From assembly GCA_022925895.1 (NCBI GenBank), contig JAKSYS010000108.1, positions 54,928 through 118,927 on the forward strand: a DNA stretch of 64,000 nucleotides. Direction: 5' to 3'. This document shows positions 1 through 9,897 of the stretch, piece after piece. Source of the stretch: Fragilaria crotonensis (taxonomy: Eukaryota > Bacillariophyta > Fragilariophyceae > Fragilariales > Fragilariaceae). The first letter of the stretch is position 1. Each line of letters opens with the position of its first letter. The notes under the pieces were generated by a model. That model did not search any database, was not told the origin of the DNA, and saw only the letters and a list, made by a program, of their open reading frames with translations. A program made the translations under genes and the position numbers.

Positions 1-1380
1 CCGTAGAGCACCATGGAGAGGGGGTCGCCTTGCGTGACCCCCTCTCGCGAGAGGATGATCTCGCAGTCGCCCCGCCGTCGCAGGAGGAGTTGGGCCGAGT
101 GCCGGTAGCAGTTGAAACTGAACCGGGCACCGTTGGCCCAGCGGTGGCGCACGGTCCAGAGCATGGCCTTGCGGCCGAGCTCGTTGAAGCCGTTGGTCGC
201 GTCGACCAGGAGGACGGCCGAGGCCTCAGCCGAGGAGAGCCCACGTCGTCGGCGATGGCCGCGAAGGCCTCGTCCAGCGTCATGTCGGCGAGGGGACGGG
301 GGCAGCGCAGCCGTCGGAGCCTCGGGCCTGCGTGAGGGGTCGTCGGCGGCCTGCGAGTCAGGGGGCGGGCAGGGATCAGCGAGGGGTCGGCGAAGACGTC
401 GCGGACGGCGTGGACGGCGCCCTCAATGCCGGCCTGAAGGCCGGCGCAGAGGTTGAAATTGCCACACGCAGCCGTCGCCTGCGAGCCGATTGCCTTCAAG
501 AGGCATTTGGCCCACAGGCGACGGTACACCTCGCCGATGCCAACCGGGCGAGTGCCTGGTTGCTTGTCGAGCGCAACCAGGCGATTCGCCATCACGGCGC
601 GGTAGGCCGCCCAGGGCGGCGAGGTGTTGGCGAGCCAGTTCGTCCAGGCCGCCATCTCCTCTCGTAGCGCCTCGGACTCTCGTCCGAAGCGAAGTAGCCA
701 GTTGGCGAGGTCGACGGCATCGGTGCCGCCGGGTCCGGCGGCGCCGGCGAGCCGCGAGGAGATTGCCTCCACGTCATCCTGTGTGACATGCACAGGGACG
801 GGGGCAGGGAGATCGGGATAGGGCTCGAAAGCCCCATCGGCATCGCCCACAGAGGTCGGGTCGCGGAGAGCAGGGTGCTTCTCTTGAAGCACCTGCCAGA
901 CCGGTCGACCTGCCTTCGAGCAGAGGTCGTCAGGCTGGCGTACGCCACCGCCGGAACGGTTGGTGAGCGTTCGCACGGCGGAACGAAGTCTGCCGGAGAG
1001 GACGCGTGCGTTGTAGGAACGAGCTTGCGCCTCTGCGTCGGGTGGACGGGAGGAGGGTTGTCGAGAAAGGACTTCCCCCTCGGCGTCGTCGACCAAGGCC
1101 TTGAAGTGGCCTTGGTCCCACAAGTCCATTCGTTGCGCGAGGCGCGAACGAATGTCCTTGGCGCGACGAACCCCTTGTGTCGTCTGCAACACTGTTGCGA
1201 CGAACACCAGGGGGCGTTCCGAGTTCCAGCGGCGTTCGCGTACGCCCCGGAACTCGGACGTGAGGATGGCAATGAAACGCCGCCCCACTCTACCAGCGGG
1301 GGCCTGGTAGCGGGTGGTGGCGATCTGTGCCATCCTCCTCCATCGGCGCTGCCACAGCGCGTCATCGGAGAAGCCGCCAT
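1..1380 (-). pseudogene. RT-polyprotein fragment of LINE copy A
   Basis: Minus-strand coding sequence split over several frames. It carries the same pre-RT region as copy B: the DLWDQGHF..LVDDAEGE stretch, an NARVLSGRLRSAVRTL-like stretch, the AISSRLSGAAGPGGTDAVDL segment, and the start of the RT palm (DATNGFNELGRKAMLW followed by GVTQGDPLSM). The catalytic YADD box is beyond the window. Frameshifts are numerous and differ from those of copy B, which suggests independent decay or low-fidelity sequence. I assign it to a non-LTR RT from these motifs; the clade is not determined. Confidence 0.65.
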
Positions 1381-2365
1381 GGAGATGCGTCCCGGCGTTA
1401 TCGTGGACGTGGTCTCCGTAGGCGGAATCCAGAAGGCGATCTGCCGCGGTTACGAAGTAGCCGGGCAGATCGGCCCCCGCGTCCGGCGTTACTGCCGGTC
1501 CGGGGGCCGCCTCTGGATCGTCCCGTGCAGTGGCGTTGGCCCTATTGGCCGCTGCCACTGTCACGGGGGGACAAGCAGGAATCGGGTCCTCGCCAGCGTT
1601 GGCGGCCGTCTCTGTATCCGTCGGGGCGGGCAAGGAGGGGTCGTCGTTGTCGTCGTCGGGCGTCGGAGCGGGGGTCCGATCCAGTGGCTCCGGGGTCATG
1701 CCGACGTCACCGTCGACGTCGATCGTCGATGCGGATGGTTGTCGGGATGTCGGGGAAAGCGCTGGGGGGATCTCGGTCGCGGTCGGAACGGCAGCTGGTG
1801 GGGCGGATTCGATTGCTGGGGTGGGCTCTGTGGTCGCAGTGCGCTGGGACTGGTGAAGAAGCATCGGAGGGTCGCTGTTGTCGGCGGCGGCAGCGGCGCT
1901 CGCTTGTTCTGGCAGTTGTTGAAGCAGCTGCACGAAGTGCAGCGCCTGTTCGCAACTCGGCAGGGACAAGCTGTGAGCGAGCTGTCGGCCGTGACAGAGC
2001 ACAGGTCGACGATCTGGAGCAGTCGCAGCAGCGCTGAAGGACTTGTCGCTGTCGACGCAACGGTGGTTCGCGAGTTGAACCATCGTCTGCGTCGACGTGC
2101 GAGTCGTCATGCAACGGCTGCGGACGGACAGAGGACGGACGCTCGCGCGTTGTACCGTGGGTACGAGCGCGCTACGCGTCGAGGAGTTTTGAATTTCCTG
2201 GCGCGCGGTTGGCAACATGAGGCGACGATGACCGACACCGTCGATCACCGCCGTTACAGCTCTGTTCGCTGTCGTTCCTCGGGCGTTGCCCCTCGCGGCA
2301 CCATTCACACTCATGACACTGCACAGCAAAGTTCTCGTCGGCTTGACTTGACGACAACTCCAATG
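1..2365 (-). mobile_element. LINE-like retroelement, copy A (5' half, cut by window edge)
   Basis: Position 1 aligns with 4114 and the match continues to about 2365 versus 6454, with scattered indels. This is the 5' half of the same minus-strand element described for copy B: the leader/ORF1-like part (about 1430-2330) and the N-terminal part of the RT ORF (1-1380). The RT motif REGVTQGDPLSMVLYG is reached at the left edge, so the YADD box and endonuclease would lie outside the window. The reading frame jumps repeatedly (for example 592-1380 is only one fragment), so the copy is dead as read. Its right end stops exactly at a TG microsatellite, beyond which the two copies share nothing. Confidence 0.75.
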
Positions 2366-2403
2366 TGGTGTGTGTGTGTGTGTGTGCTGTGTGTGTGTAC
2401 GTG
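2366..2403. repeat. (TG)n microsatellite at the copy B / copy A junction
   Basis: An interrupted TG tract lies between the 5' end of copy A (left) and the 3' end of copy B (right), followed by more TG-like sequence (gatgtgtgtatg) up to about 2428. Its position at a retroelement junction, repeated at 6455, suggests the target site rather than a chance repeat. Confidence 0.85.
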
Positions 2404-2429
2404 TGCTAAACTAGGGATGTGTGTATGAA

Positions 2430-3452
2430 TGGGCTGGTACAACAGTGCCGTAGGCATCGCGTAGCGGTGCGCCAGTGCTATACATCCGAAAGTCTTGAAT
2501 CCGGGGCGTGCGCCATGGGATGCGTCGTTCGGCAGCGGAGCGGCGGCAGGGCAAGGGCACGTCAGTTACATGCGGTAGAGGCCGAGGCCCGCTCCGCAGT
2601 CCCAGATCGGGGAGGGTACGGCGCATCGGGTTGCGATCGGCGCGGGCAGCGGCTCGCGGAGCGAACCAGGGCGATCGCGAGGCGGATCGTACGAAGCCAC
2701 ACACTTCGGAGTACGATCGCCTCCATTTGGAAGCAAGGCTGGAGGCTAGCCGCCGCGAAGCGGCAGCCTCCACGCCTGCATCCCATCCACCGAGAACACA
2801 AGGGAGTGAAGGTACGGCGTCGCGCAATGCAGAGGGCGCCGTATTTGGCCTTCTTCTCGCCTCGTGTCGCTGGAGGACCTTCGCCGGGGCGGTGTTGCGA
2901 TTCGAGGGGCATCCGTGTCGGTGACGCGGACATCAAAGATCGCCGTGGTGCCTCGGGTCCAGAATCCGTGGACAGCGATGTCGCCGCGGAGTTCTGGGGT
3001 GGGCTCGGTGCGGTTGGCGCCCGCCGCCTGCACGTCCTGACTCGTTTGGATGAGGGCTCGTCAGAGACTGTGGAGGGTGTGCGCCTGTCCGCAAAGCTGT
3101 CCCCACGTCGCCACGAGGTCGTTGTGGCGGTGGAGGATCAGCCCTCCTTGCGACAGGACATGGCGTGCTCCGTCGTGAAGCGTTCGCCGCATCCGTCGCA
3201 TCGGGGTGGGAGAGATGTTGGCGTCAGGCCGAAGCGGAGGCGGACGCCGTCGCGGAACTCTTCGGCCGAGAGGTCGGAGCCGTTGAGCAGGCTCGGCAGG
3301 AGAGCCAGGCGCCGGTCGCCGCCGACCGTATGATGCGTCGCTTCTCCAGTCGGTCGCGAGCTCGCAGGATCGCGGCGGCTGCTTGACGCGAGACCGGCTC
3401 GCCTTCGCCGCGAGGCGACCTCGGAAGCGTCGCCGGTGCTCCGTAGCACAGA
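2430..3452 (-). pseudogene. CCHC knuckle plus restriction-like endonuclease domain of LINE copy B
   Basis: The minus strand encodes CDGCGERFTTEHAMSC (C-x2-C-x7-H-x4-C, about 3156-3203), then a HRHNDLVATWGQLC stretch, then RGDIAVHGFWTRGTTAIFDV and RVTDTDA around 2880-2980, then FTPL/VFSVDGM and SLASKWRRSYSEVCGFVR near 2700-2800. A CCHC followed by RHN, an R-x-D and an (F/I)DVRV strand is the layout of the PD-(D/E)xK restriction-like endonuclease of R2-type elements, which nicks the target DNA to prime reverse transcription. The pieces lie in three frames, so at least two frameshifts are present. The domain identity is inferred from motif order only. Confidence 0.6.
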
Positions 3453-3689
3453 GCCTGTCGCCCGTCACCAGGACCCTGGAGGAGGTCGTGCTCTCCTTCG
3501 ACGCCGCGAAGCAGAAGTCGCCTGTGGTCGTCGGGTCTGGGATGCCCAGGCCTCCCAGTCGCGTGGGGAGAGCGAGGAGGGCGAGTTTGGCAACCTCCTC
3601 GACCGTTGTGGCGAGGAGGGCCGGCAGGAAGACAGTCGCGATGGCAGCCTCCAGCGGTGCGAAGGCTGGCGCGATGTCTGGCGTCACGC

Positions 3690-5509
3690 GCTGGAGGTAC
3701 TGCCACTCCGCCTGGAGTGACTGCGACAGACCGGCGTAGGCGGTCTGTGGGTACCTCCTCGCCGCCGCCGCGAGGCAGTGGACACCCTCGATCCATTGCT
3801 GGACCTGGGGTCCACCCATGCGCCTCGGCGGCGCCCGATCCCACGAAGCCGCCCAGGTAGCGGTGCCCTCCTCGTGTCGGAAGTTGAACTCCGCGAGGGC
3901 TGCAAGGGCAGGTGGCGGGGTCGCGAGCGGACGATGAGGATCGACTTGTCCGGCTCGGGAAGTATCCCGGCGCGGCCCAAGGTCGAGAAGGAGGCGCTGA
4001 GCCTCAGCGATGCCGTCGATGGGCCTGCCATGGCCGCGTCGTCCGCGTACCATGGCTGGGCGACCGTGGGGACTCGCGCTCGAATGGTCTCGGCGAGCGG
4101 CGTCAGCGCGAGTCCGTAGAGCACCATGGAGAGGGGTCGCCTTGCGTGACCCCCTCGCGAGAGGATGATCTCGCAATCTCCTCCGCCGTCGCAGGAGGAG
4201 TTGGGCGGAGTGCGGTAGCAGTTGAAACTGAACCGTGCACCGTTGGCCCACGGTGACGCACGGTCCATAGCATGGCCTTGCGGCCGAGCTCGTTGAAGCC
4301 GTTGGTCGCGTCGACCAGGAGGACGGCCGAGGCTTCAGCCGAGGAGAGGCCTACGTCGTCGGCGATGGCCGCGAAGGCCTCGTCCAGCGTCATGTCGGCG
4401 AGGGGGACGGGGGCGGCGCAGCCATCGGTGGCTCGGGAGCCTGCGAGGGGTCAGCGTCGGCCTGCGAGTCTGGTGGCGCAGGAATCAACGAGGGTCGGCG
4501 AAGACGTCACGCACGGCGTGTACGGCGCCTTCGATGCCGGCCTGGAGGCCGGCACACAGGTTGTAGTTGCCGCATGCGGCGGTTGCCTGCGAGCCAATTG
4601 CCTTCAGCAGGCATTTGGCCCACAGGCGACGGTACACTTCGCCGATGCCGACCGGGCGAGTGCCGGTTGCTTGTCGAGTGCAACCAGGCGTTCGCCATCA
4701 CGGCCGATAGGCTGCCCAAGGCGGCGAGGTGTTGGCGAGCCAGTTGGTCCAGGCCGCCATCTCCTTCGCAGCGCTTCGGACTCGCGTCCGAAGCGGAGAA
4801 GCCAGTTGGCGAGGTCGACGGCGTCGGTGCCGCCGGGGCCGGCGGCGCCTGAGAGCCGTGAGGAGATCGCCTCCACGTCGTCCTGTGTATGCACACAGGG
4901 ACGGGGCAGGAGATCGGGATAGGGCTCGAAAGCCCCATCCTATCGCCCACAGAGGTCGGGTCGCGGAGGGCAGGGTGCTTCTCTTGAAGCACCTGCCAGA
5001 CCGGTCGGCCTGCCTTCGAGCAGAGGTCGTCAGGCTGGCGGACGCCGCCGCCGGAGCGGTCGGTGAGTGTTCGCACGGCAGAGCGAAGTCTGCCGGAGAG
5101 GACGCGTGCGTTGAAGGAACGCGCCTGCGCCTCTTCGTCGGGTGGACGGGAGGAGGTTGTCGAGACTGGACTTCCCCCTCAGCGTCGTCGACCAAGGCCT
5201 TGAAGTGGCCTTGGTCCCACAAGTCCATCGTTGCGCGAGGCGCAACGAATGTCCTTGGCCGACGAACTCCTGTGTCGTCTGCAGCACTGTTGCGACAAAC
5301 ACCAGGGGCGTTCGAGTTCCAGCGGCGTTCGCGTACGCCCGGAACTCGGAGGTGAGGATGGCAATGAATCGCCTCCCCACTACCAGCAGGGGCCTGGTAG
5401 CGTGTGGTGGCGATTTGTGCCATCCTCCTCCATCGGCGCTGCCAGAGCGCGTCATCGGAGAAGTCGCCGTGGAGATGCGTCCCGTCGTTGTCGTGGACGT
5501 GATCTCCAA
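3690..5509 (-). pseudogene. Reverse transcriptase ORF of LINE copy B
   Basis: Translating the minus strand gives, in several frames, the pre-RT region (5423-4510) and the RT palm: LLVDATNGFNELGRKAMLWT (about 4250-4330), FSFNCYRHSAQLLLRRRGDC with EIILSREGVTQGDPLSMVLYG (4120-4220), and the catalytic WYADDAAM with YADD at 4038-4049. After YADD come AGILPEPDKSILI and a thumb-like region. GVTQGDPLS plus YADD are classical RVT_1 motifs. The fragments 4698-5423, 4507-5076, 4604-4894, 4103-4393, 3684-4268 and 3061-4251 are one gene broken by frameshifts. It would copy the element RNA at the target nick. Confidence 0.75.
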
Positions 5510-5539
5510 AGGCGGAATCCAGAAGGCGATCTGCCGCGG

Positions 5540-6414
5540 TTACGAAGTAGCCGGGCAGATCGGCCCCGCGTCCGGCGTTACTGCCGGTCCGGGGGCCGCC
5601 TCTGGATCGTCCCGTGCAGTGGCGTTGGCCCTATTGGCCGCTGCCACTGTCGCGGGGGGACAAGCAGGAATCGGGTCCTCGCCAGCGTCGGCGGCCGTCT
5701 CTGTATCCGTCGGGGCGGGCAAGGAGGGTCGTCATTGTCGTCGTCGGGCGTCGGAGCGGGGTCCGATCCAGTGGCTCCGGGGTCATGCCGACGTCACCGT
5801 CGACGTCAGTCGATGCGGATGGTTGTCGGGTTGTCTGGGAAGGCGCTGGGGATCTCGGTCGCGGTCGGAACGGCAGCTGGGGGGGCGGATTCGATTGCTG
5901 GGGTGGGCTCTGTGGTCGCAGTTGCGCCGGGACTGGTGAAGAAGCATCGGAGGGTCGCTGTTGTCGGCGGCGGCAGCGGCGCTCGCTTGTTCTGGCAGTT
6001 GTTGAAGCAGCTGCACGAAGTGCAGCGCTTGTTCGCAACTCGGCAGGGACAAGCTTGTGAGCGAGCTGTCGGCCGTGCCAGAGCACAGGTCGACGATCTC
6101 GAGCAGTCGCAGCAGCGCTGGAGGACTTGTCGCTGTCGACGCAACGGTGGTTCGCGAGTGGAACCATCGTCGTCGTCGACGTGCGACTCATCACTCGCCA
6201 ACGGCTGTCGACGGACAGAGGACGGACGCTCGCGCGTTGTACCGGTGGGTACGAGCGCGCTACGCGTCGAGGAGTTTTGAATTTCCTGGCGCGCGGTTGG
6301 CAACATGAGGCGACGATGACCGACACCGTCGATCACCGCCGTTACAGCTCTGTTCGCTGTCGTTCCTCGGGCGTTGCCCCTCGCGGCACCATTCACACTC
6401 ATGACACTACACAA
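5540..6414 (-). pseudogene. ORF1-like N-terminal region of LINE copy B
   Basis: Minus-strand reading frames from 6414 to about 5540 encode a low-complexity protein rich in Ser, Thr, Pro, Ala and Arg. It has a Cys cluster in one frame (CPCRVANKRCTSCSCF, near 6040) and, in another, QALHFVQLLQQLPEQASAAA. I recognise no nucleic-acid-binding domain. By position it is the first ORF or the N-terminus of the single polyprotein. Copy A has the matching region at about 1430-2330. The true frame cannot be decided because both copies carry indels here. Confidence 0.4.
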
Positions 6415-6454
6415 AGGCTCTCTCGTCGGCTTGACTTGACGACAACTCCGATGT

Positions 6455-6490
<36 letters not shown>
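6455..6490. repeat. (TG)n microsatellite at the 5' end of LINE copy B
   Basis: A nearly pure TG run immediately outside the 5' end of copy B. The sequence to its right (tttgttacggag) has no counterpart next to copy A, so homology between the copies ends at the TG tract. Confidence 0.9.
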
Positions 6491-6492
<2 letters not shown>

Positions 6493-7110
6493 TTACGGAG
6501 AATGACCACTCTGGGGTACTGTTGTACTGTTACGTGGATTACATGTACTACAGGTCTACAGTACATAAATCGACGGTAATTTATGTTGAAACGACGGTGT
6601 CTTACGTTACTGAATTACAATACTGTACGAATTCAAAGTTACTGGATGGAGAATGCTCATTGAATTTGCTGTGAACAGGTTGCTTGACAAATGCTACTGT
6701 AAAACATACCGTGCGTTGAACTGCAATACTGGAGAATGAGACAACTCTGGTGGTACTGGCACTGTACCTTACATCACTGGCTATTTATAAGTAACATTTG
6801 GACAAACTAAATTAGCAAATTTCTATGAAATCATCACATCTTCCCTTTTCCCTTATGTACAGATACCACTACGTACATAGCTTAAGCAATTACAATGCCT
6901 CTCAGTATTGCAGTGGACACCAATACTATGCTGCAAACTGGGTACTGTACGTCCTGTAATACCGAACACCGAACACATTGGAAACACAATACCGATATAA
7001 CCTTTACTCCGATCAATTGTGAGGCACCCACTCTAGTTCTAACAACAAGACCAACAATCCAGTCAGCAAGAAACAACTGCCTGCAAACCATGACTTGAGC
7101 TTGATCAGGG
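6491..7110. other. AT-rich intergenic sequence, no gene seen
   Basis: AT-rich DNA with many TACTGTAC/GTAC-type palindromic words and only short spurious ORFs. I see no conserved protein, RNA gene or repeat boundary here. Confidence 0.5.
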
Positions 7111-7268
7111 TCCGATTAGGTTTCACCAATTTGACGTCAACGCCCACGTCACAGTACTGATGACTTCACGTTCAACGTACTGACATACAGTACTACAGTA
7201 AGACAGTAACATGCTGAGAGCATCCTGATTGGTACGCGCTGACGTCAAATCGGTGAAACCTAATCGGA
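7111..7268 (-). mobile_element. MITE, family 1 copy 1 (158 bp)
   Basis: Terminal inverted repeats: the left end begins TCCGATTAGGTTTCACC and runs into a TTTGACGTCAACG block; the right end is its inverse, ending GGTGAAACCTAATCGGA. The interior, read on the minus strand (GTACCAATCAGGATGCTCTC...), matches the interior of the element at 21841-21999 read on the plus strand. It has no coding capacity. TIRs plus a related second copy support a miniature inverted-repeat element. The superfamily is not assigned, and no clear target duplication was found. Confidence 0.75.
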
Positions 7269-8015
7269 TCTTGTCACATGTCATCCTATTGTATCGCAGA
7301 ACCGTACATATGACATACAACGGTGTTGCATGTGGCATGTGAGCACATGTCTGTTGTCTGTTATCAACTCGTGTTTCCTGTTTCCACCCACACCAAGGAG
7401 GACCACTCCGGACAGTGTACTCCGTACTCCGTAGCAGTACAGAACTTGTGCAGTTGTACTAGTACGTCGTCTCCGTATAAGGTACTTGTACAGTATGAGG
7501 TATGAGGTACTGTATGACATATGAGGTATGAGGTATGAGCACTCTAGTAGAGATGTTTAGTCCGAGAATTCCTGCCACGCACCTCTGCGCTTGTAATAAT
7601 AATTGAATGCATAGCATGATGTAGAATGCGTATGATATATGATATGCATAGATGCCGCAAGAATAAAATCTGAAGAGACCATATGGTTTTTATATACATG
7701 TATAAGCCAAGTACGATTCAGTCGGGTCCGAGGATGAATGTGTGAGCACACATTTGCACATGACATATGATATATGTACGCACGATTTGACAATCCTGTA
7801 ACTGTGGATTCACTGTAAACATAGAAATAACGGTAGCATATAACAAGTATCCACAGGGCGAATTAACAACTGCCGTCCAGGTTTGACGCAGTTCTTGTGG
7901 AGGATGTCACGTTTTGATCGCCGAGTGCCGAGTTCTGTTGCGTGTGCGCAGTATTGCCAATCGTTCGCTTTGTTGCAACGATATATCATCGTTATCACTT
8001 TCTCGTTTGCACATC
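7269..8015. other. Intergenic region; distal part duplicated upstream of the 17.9 kb gene
   Basis: No gene seen. From about 7690 the sequence resembles 17560-17886 (shared landmarks: a CGGGTCCG block, AGAAATAACGGTAG, GACAACTGCC, and the GCCGAGTTCTGTTGCGTG block). The duplication that made the two secreted-protein genes therefore included about 300 bp of upstream DNA, probably carrying the promoter. Confidence 0.6.
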
Positions 8016-8911
8016 ATGATGCTTCGATACTTTCTCCTGTCGTTGGTCGTCGCGGCTTCATCTGCCTGGGACGTGGATGATCGATGCTTGCGTCGTCGCG
8101 AGCTCGAGTCCTGGGATGAGGATGAACCGTTCGACGAACCCGAGTTTGAGGTTGACGAAAATTTTGAAGAGGAAGAAATTCGTCACTTGACCGACAGAGA
8201 GCTTGCAAGCACCTTGCGTTTCAATATGAAGATTCATTGGCAAGAAGGATACTGTTGGCAAGAAGAGTGGAAGGAACGGAAATGGTGTATGGAGTGCGAT
8301 GGCGATACATGCGGTGAGGGCGATAAGCTGGAATTGCAGGTGTGCGAAAACGTTGCTCGACAGGAATTTAACTGGGTCCCAACCAGTGGCGGAGGGAGAC
8401 TTAAGGTCTCGAACAAGAACTTGTGTTTCGAGCGCGTTGGCACAAACGAATACAGGCTAAAGATTTGCAGCTCCAGCAGCAAACAAGTTTTGGTCGGTTT
8501 CAACGCCAACAAGCCCTTCGAGCTGTATCCTCGCGGGCTTGAGGGCGAGAAGTGCTGAGTAATAACCGGCATCACCCCAAAGCATCTGAAGAAATTTTCA
8601 CCGATCGGTGCTCAAATGCGAGAGCCGCACATACCAATAGATGGGAGGTCTACTGGCCGTCCTCTGGTGGGAGCAGCAGTGGCTCAGGCGGATCGTCTGG
8701 AGGAAGCAGCTCTTCCAAATCTCTGGTCACTCCTGTCAGATCATGCTCAAGTTCGAATCCGTGTGGAGAATGCGAAGGCGACTGTGATACTGATTCACAT
8801 TGCAAGGGCAATCTTGTTTGCTTCCAAAAGGGCGCAAATACACCAGTTCCTGGATGTAGAGGAACGGACAATTCCAAGACGGATTTTTGCGTAGACCCGC
8901 AGAATCTTTAA
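8016..8911 (+). pseudogene. Secreted Cys-rich diatom-type protein, copy 1 (frame-broken)
   Basis: The ATG at 8016 opens a signal peptide (MMLRYFLLSLVVAASSAW), then an acidic stretch (repeated E/D/F), then a Cys-containing domain with WQEGYCWQEEW, LELQVCENVARQEFNWVP and RLKVSNKNLCFERV, resembling a beta-trefoil-like module. The frame ends with TGA at 8556-8558 (180 aa). The remainder of the paralogue (the Gly/Ser linker, then NPCGECEGDCDTDSHC and NLVCFQK) continues in another frame to 8911. Compared with the intact copy at 17887-18783, a net 2-bp difference at about 8553-8575 causes the break. The first ORF could still yield a truncated secreted protein. Its role is unknown; secretion is inferred from the signal peptide. 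Confidence 0.7.
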
Positions 8912-8922
8912 GACTGATTCTT

Positions 8923-9310
8923 AGCGTCGGCACAAACGCGACACATCGCATGCGCTTAATCCTAGGACGTGCCGACACTGTCTGTCGACACACGATGTAT
9001 GTGATGAACTACTACCTTGTACCGTACAGCACGTTTCATCCTCGACCATCGTCGCGTATACAAGTACAGTTTGTTCCACTTGTGCTAAATCCTCGAGTAA
9101 AATTCTGAAAGATTTTTCTTAGCGTCGGCACAAACGCGACACATAGCATAAGCTTAATCCTAGGACGTGCCGACCCTGTCGACACACGATGTATATGATG
9201 AACTACGACCTTGTACCGTACAGCAATTTTCATCCTCGACCATCGTCGCGTATTCAAGTACAGTTAGTTCCACTTGTGCTAAATCCTCGAGTAAAACTCT
9301 GAATTTTTTT
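8923..9310. repeat. Tandem direct repeat, 2 x about 190-198 bp
   Basis: Unit 1 (8923-9120) and unit 2 (9121-about 9310) both start AGCGTCGGCACAAACGCGAC and end near CCTCGAGTAAAA.TCTGAA, differing by a few substitutions and small indels. Each unit starts with a potential hairpin formed by GTCGGCAC and GTGCCGAC about 45 bp apart. It lies directly downstream of the broken secreted-protein gene and is absent after its paralogue. Confidence 0.85.
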
Positions 9311-9897
9311 TAAAAATGGAATCCACCTCCCTTCACGATCATAACATATATCATAAAAAGAACTTTTATCATGCATCTTCACTGTGATCCTATGGCATTA
9401 CTTCTTCCTTCAGAACTGAATTGACGAATTGACAAAGAGACAGTCAAAGTCAAGGGCACATAGGTGTCCCCTTGAGGATTTAGTAAACTGCGCAATCTTG
9501 TTGTGTATGCGTTCTTGTTTGGGAGGACCGGCAACTGGTGCAACAATTGCTTCAAACAGGAGGAGGCACCTTTTGTCTCAGTTCCAAGCAATGGGAATTA
9601 CCTATATGTACGGTATATTGTCTTTGCCAGTGAAAGTGAATGACTGAGTATGTCCAAATTTCAATTGAGCTGAATGATCACCAAGTAAGCCATCTGCTTG
9701 GGAAATGTCATGTCTCTCATGCTTGTCTGCTCCCCGAAAAAGGTTCCTGATGTATGCATTGCATCCAGTGCACCATTGCACTTGCATGCATGGCCCTGTC
9801 TGTGGTGGATCAAGAAGCCTATTTTAAATTTAAGATACCTCACTTGAAGGTCATCAATGATGTCCTCCAATTGTTAACTCATTTGGCATTTATTCTA
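9311..9897. other. Non-coding or decayed-repeat region
   Basis: No intact gene. The minus strand shows fragments such as TGCNAYIRNLFRGADKHER-like coding sequence in changing frames (9379-9870), which may be a decayed transposon. I could not identify it. Confidence 0.4.

Larger units (their letters stand above)
2430..6454 (-). mobile_element. LINE-like retroelement, copy B (near full length, decayed)
   Basis: About 4.0 kb on the minus strand running from a (TG)n tract at 6455 (5' end) to another TG-like tract near 2428 (3' end). From 5' to 3' it holds a Ser/Thr/Pro/Cys-rich ORF1-like part (6414-5540), a long ORF with RT (5509-3690), then a CCHC knuckle and a restriction-like endonuclease domain (3452-2430). 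This order (RT, CCHC, RHN..RGD..FDVRV) is that of non-LTR elements with a restriction-like endonuclease, as in the R2/CRE groups. GC content is much higher than in the flanks. Multiple frameshifts disable it. Copy A follows head-to-tail directly downstream. Confidence 0.75.

Noticed and set aside
788-2428. A 546-aa plus-strand ORF across LINE copy A
   Set aside because: It is antisense to the retroelement, rich in Gly/Arg/Val because of GC-rich DNA, and ends in the TG microsatellite. The corresponding region of copy B does not preserve it.
2419-3333. A 304-aa plus-strand ORF
   Set aside because: Antisense shadow of the CCHC/endonuclease domain, which is supported by motifs on the minus strand.
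8016-8911. An intron explaining the frame change in the secreted-protein copy 1
   Set aside because: The difference from the intact paralogue is only about 2 bp, far too short for an intron.
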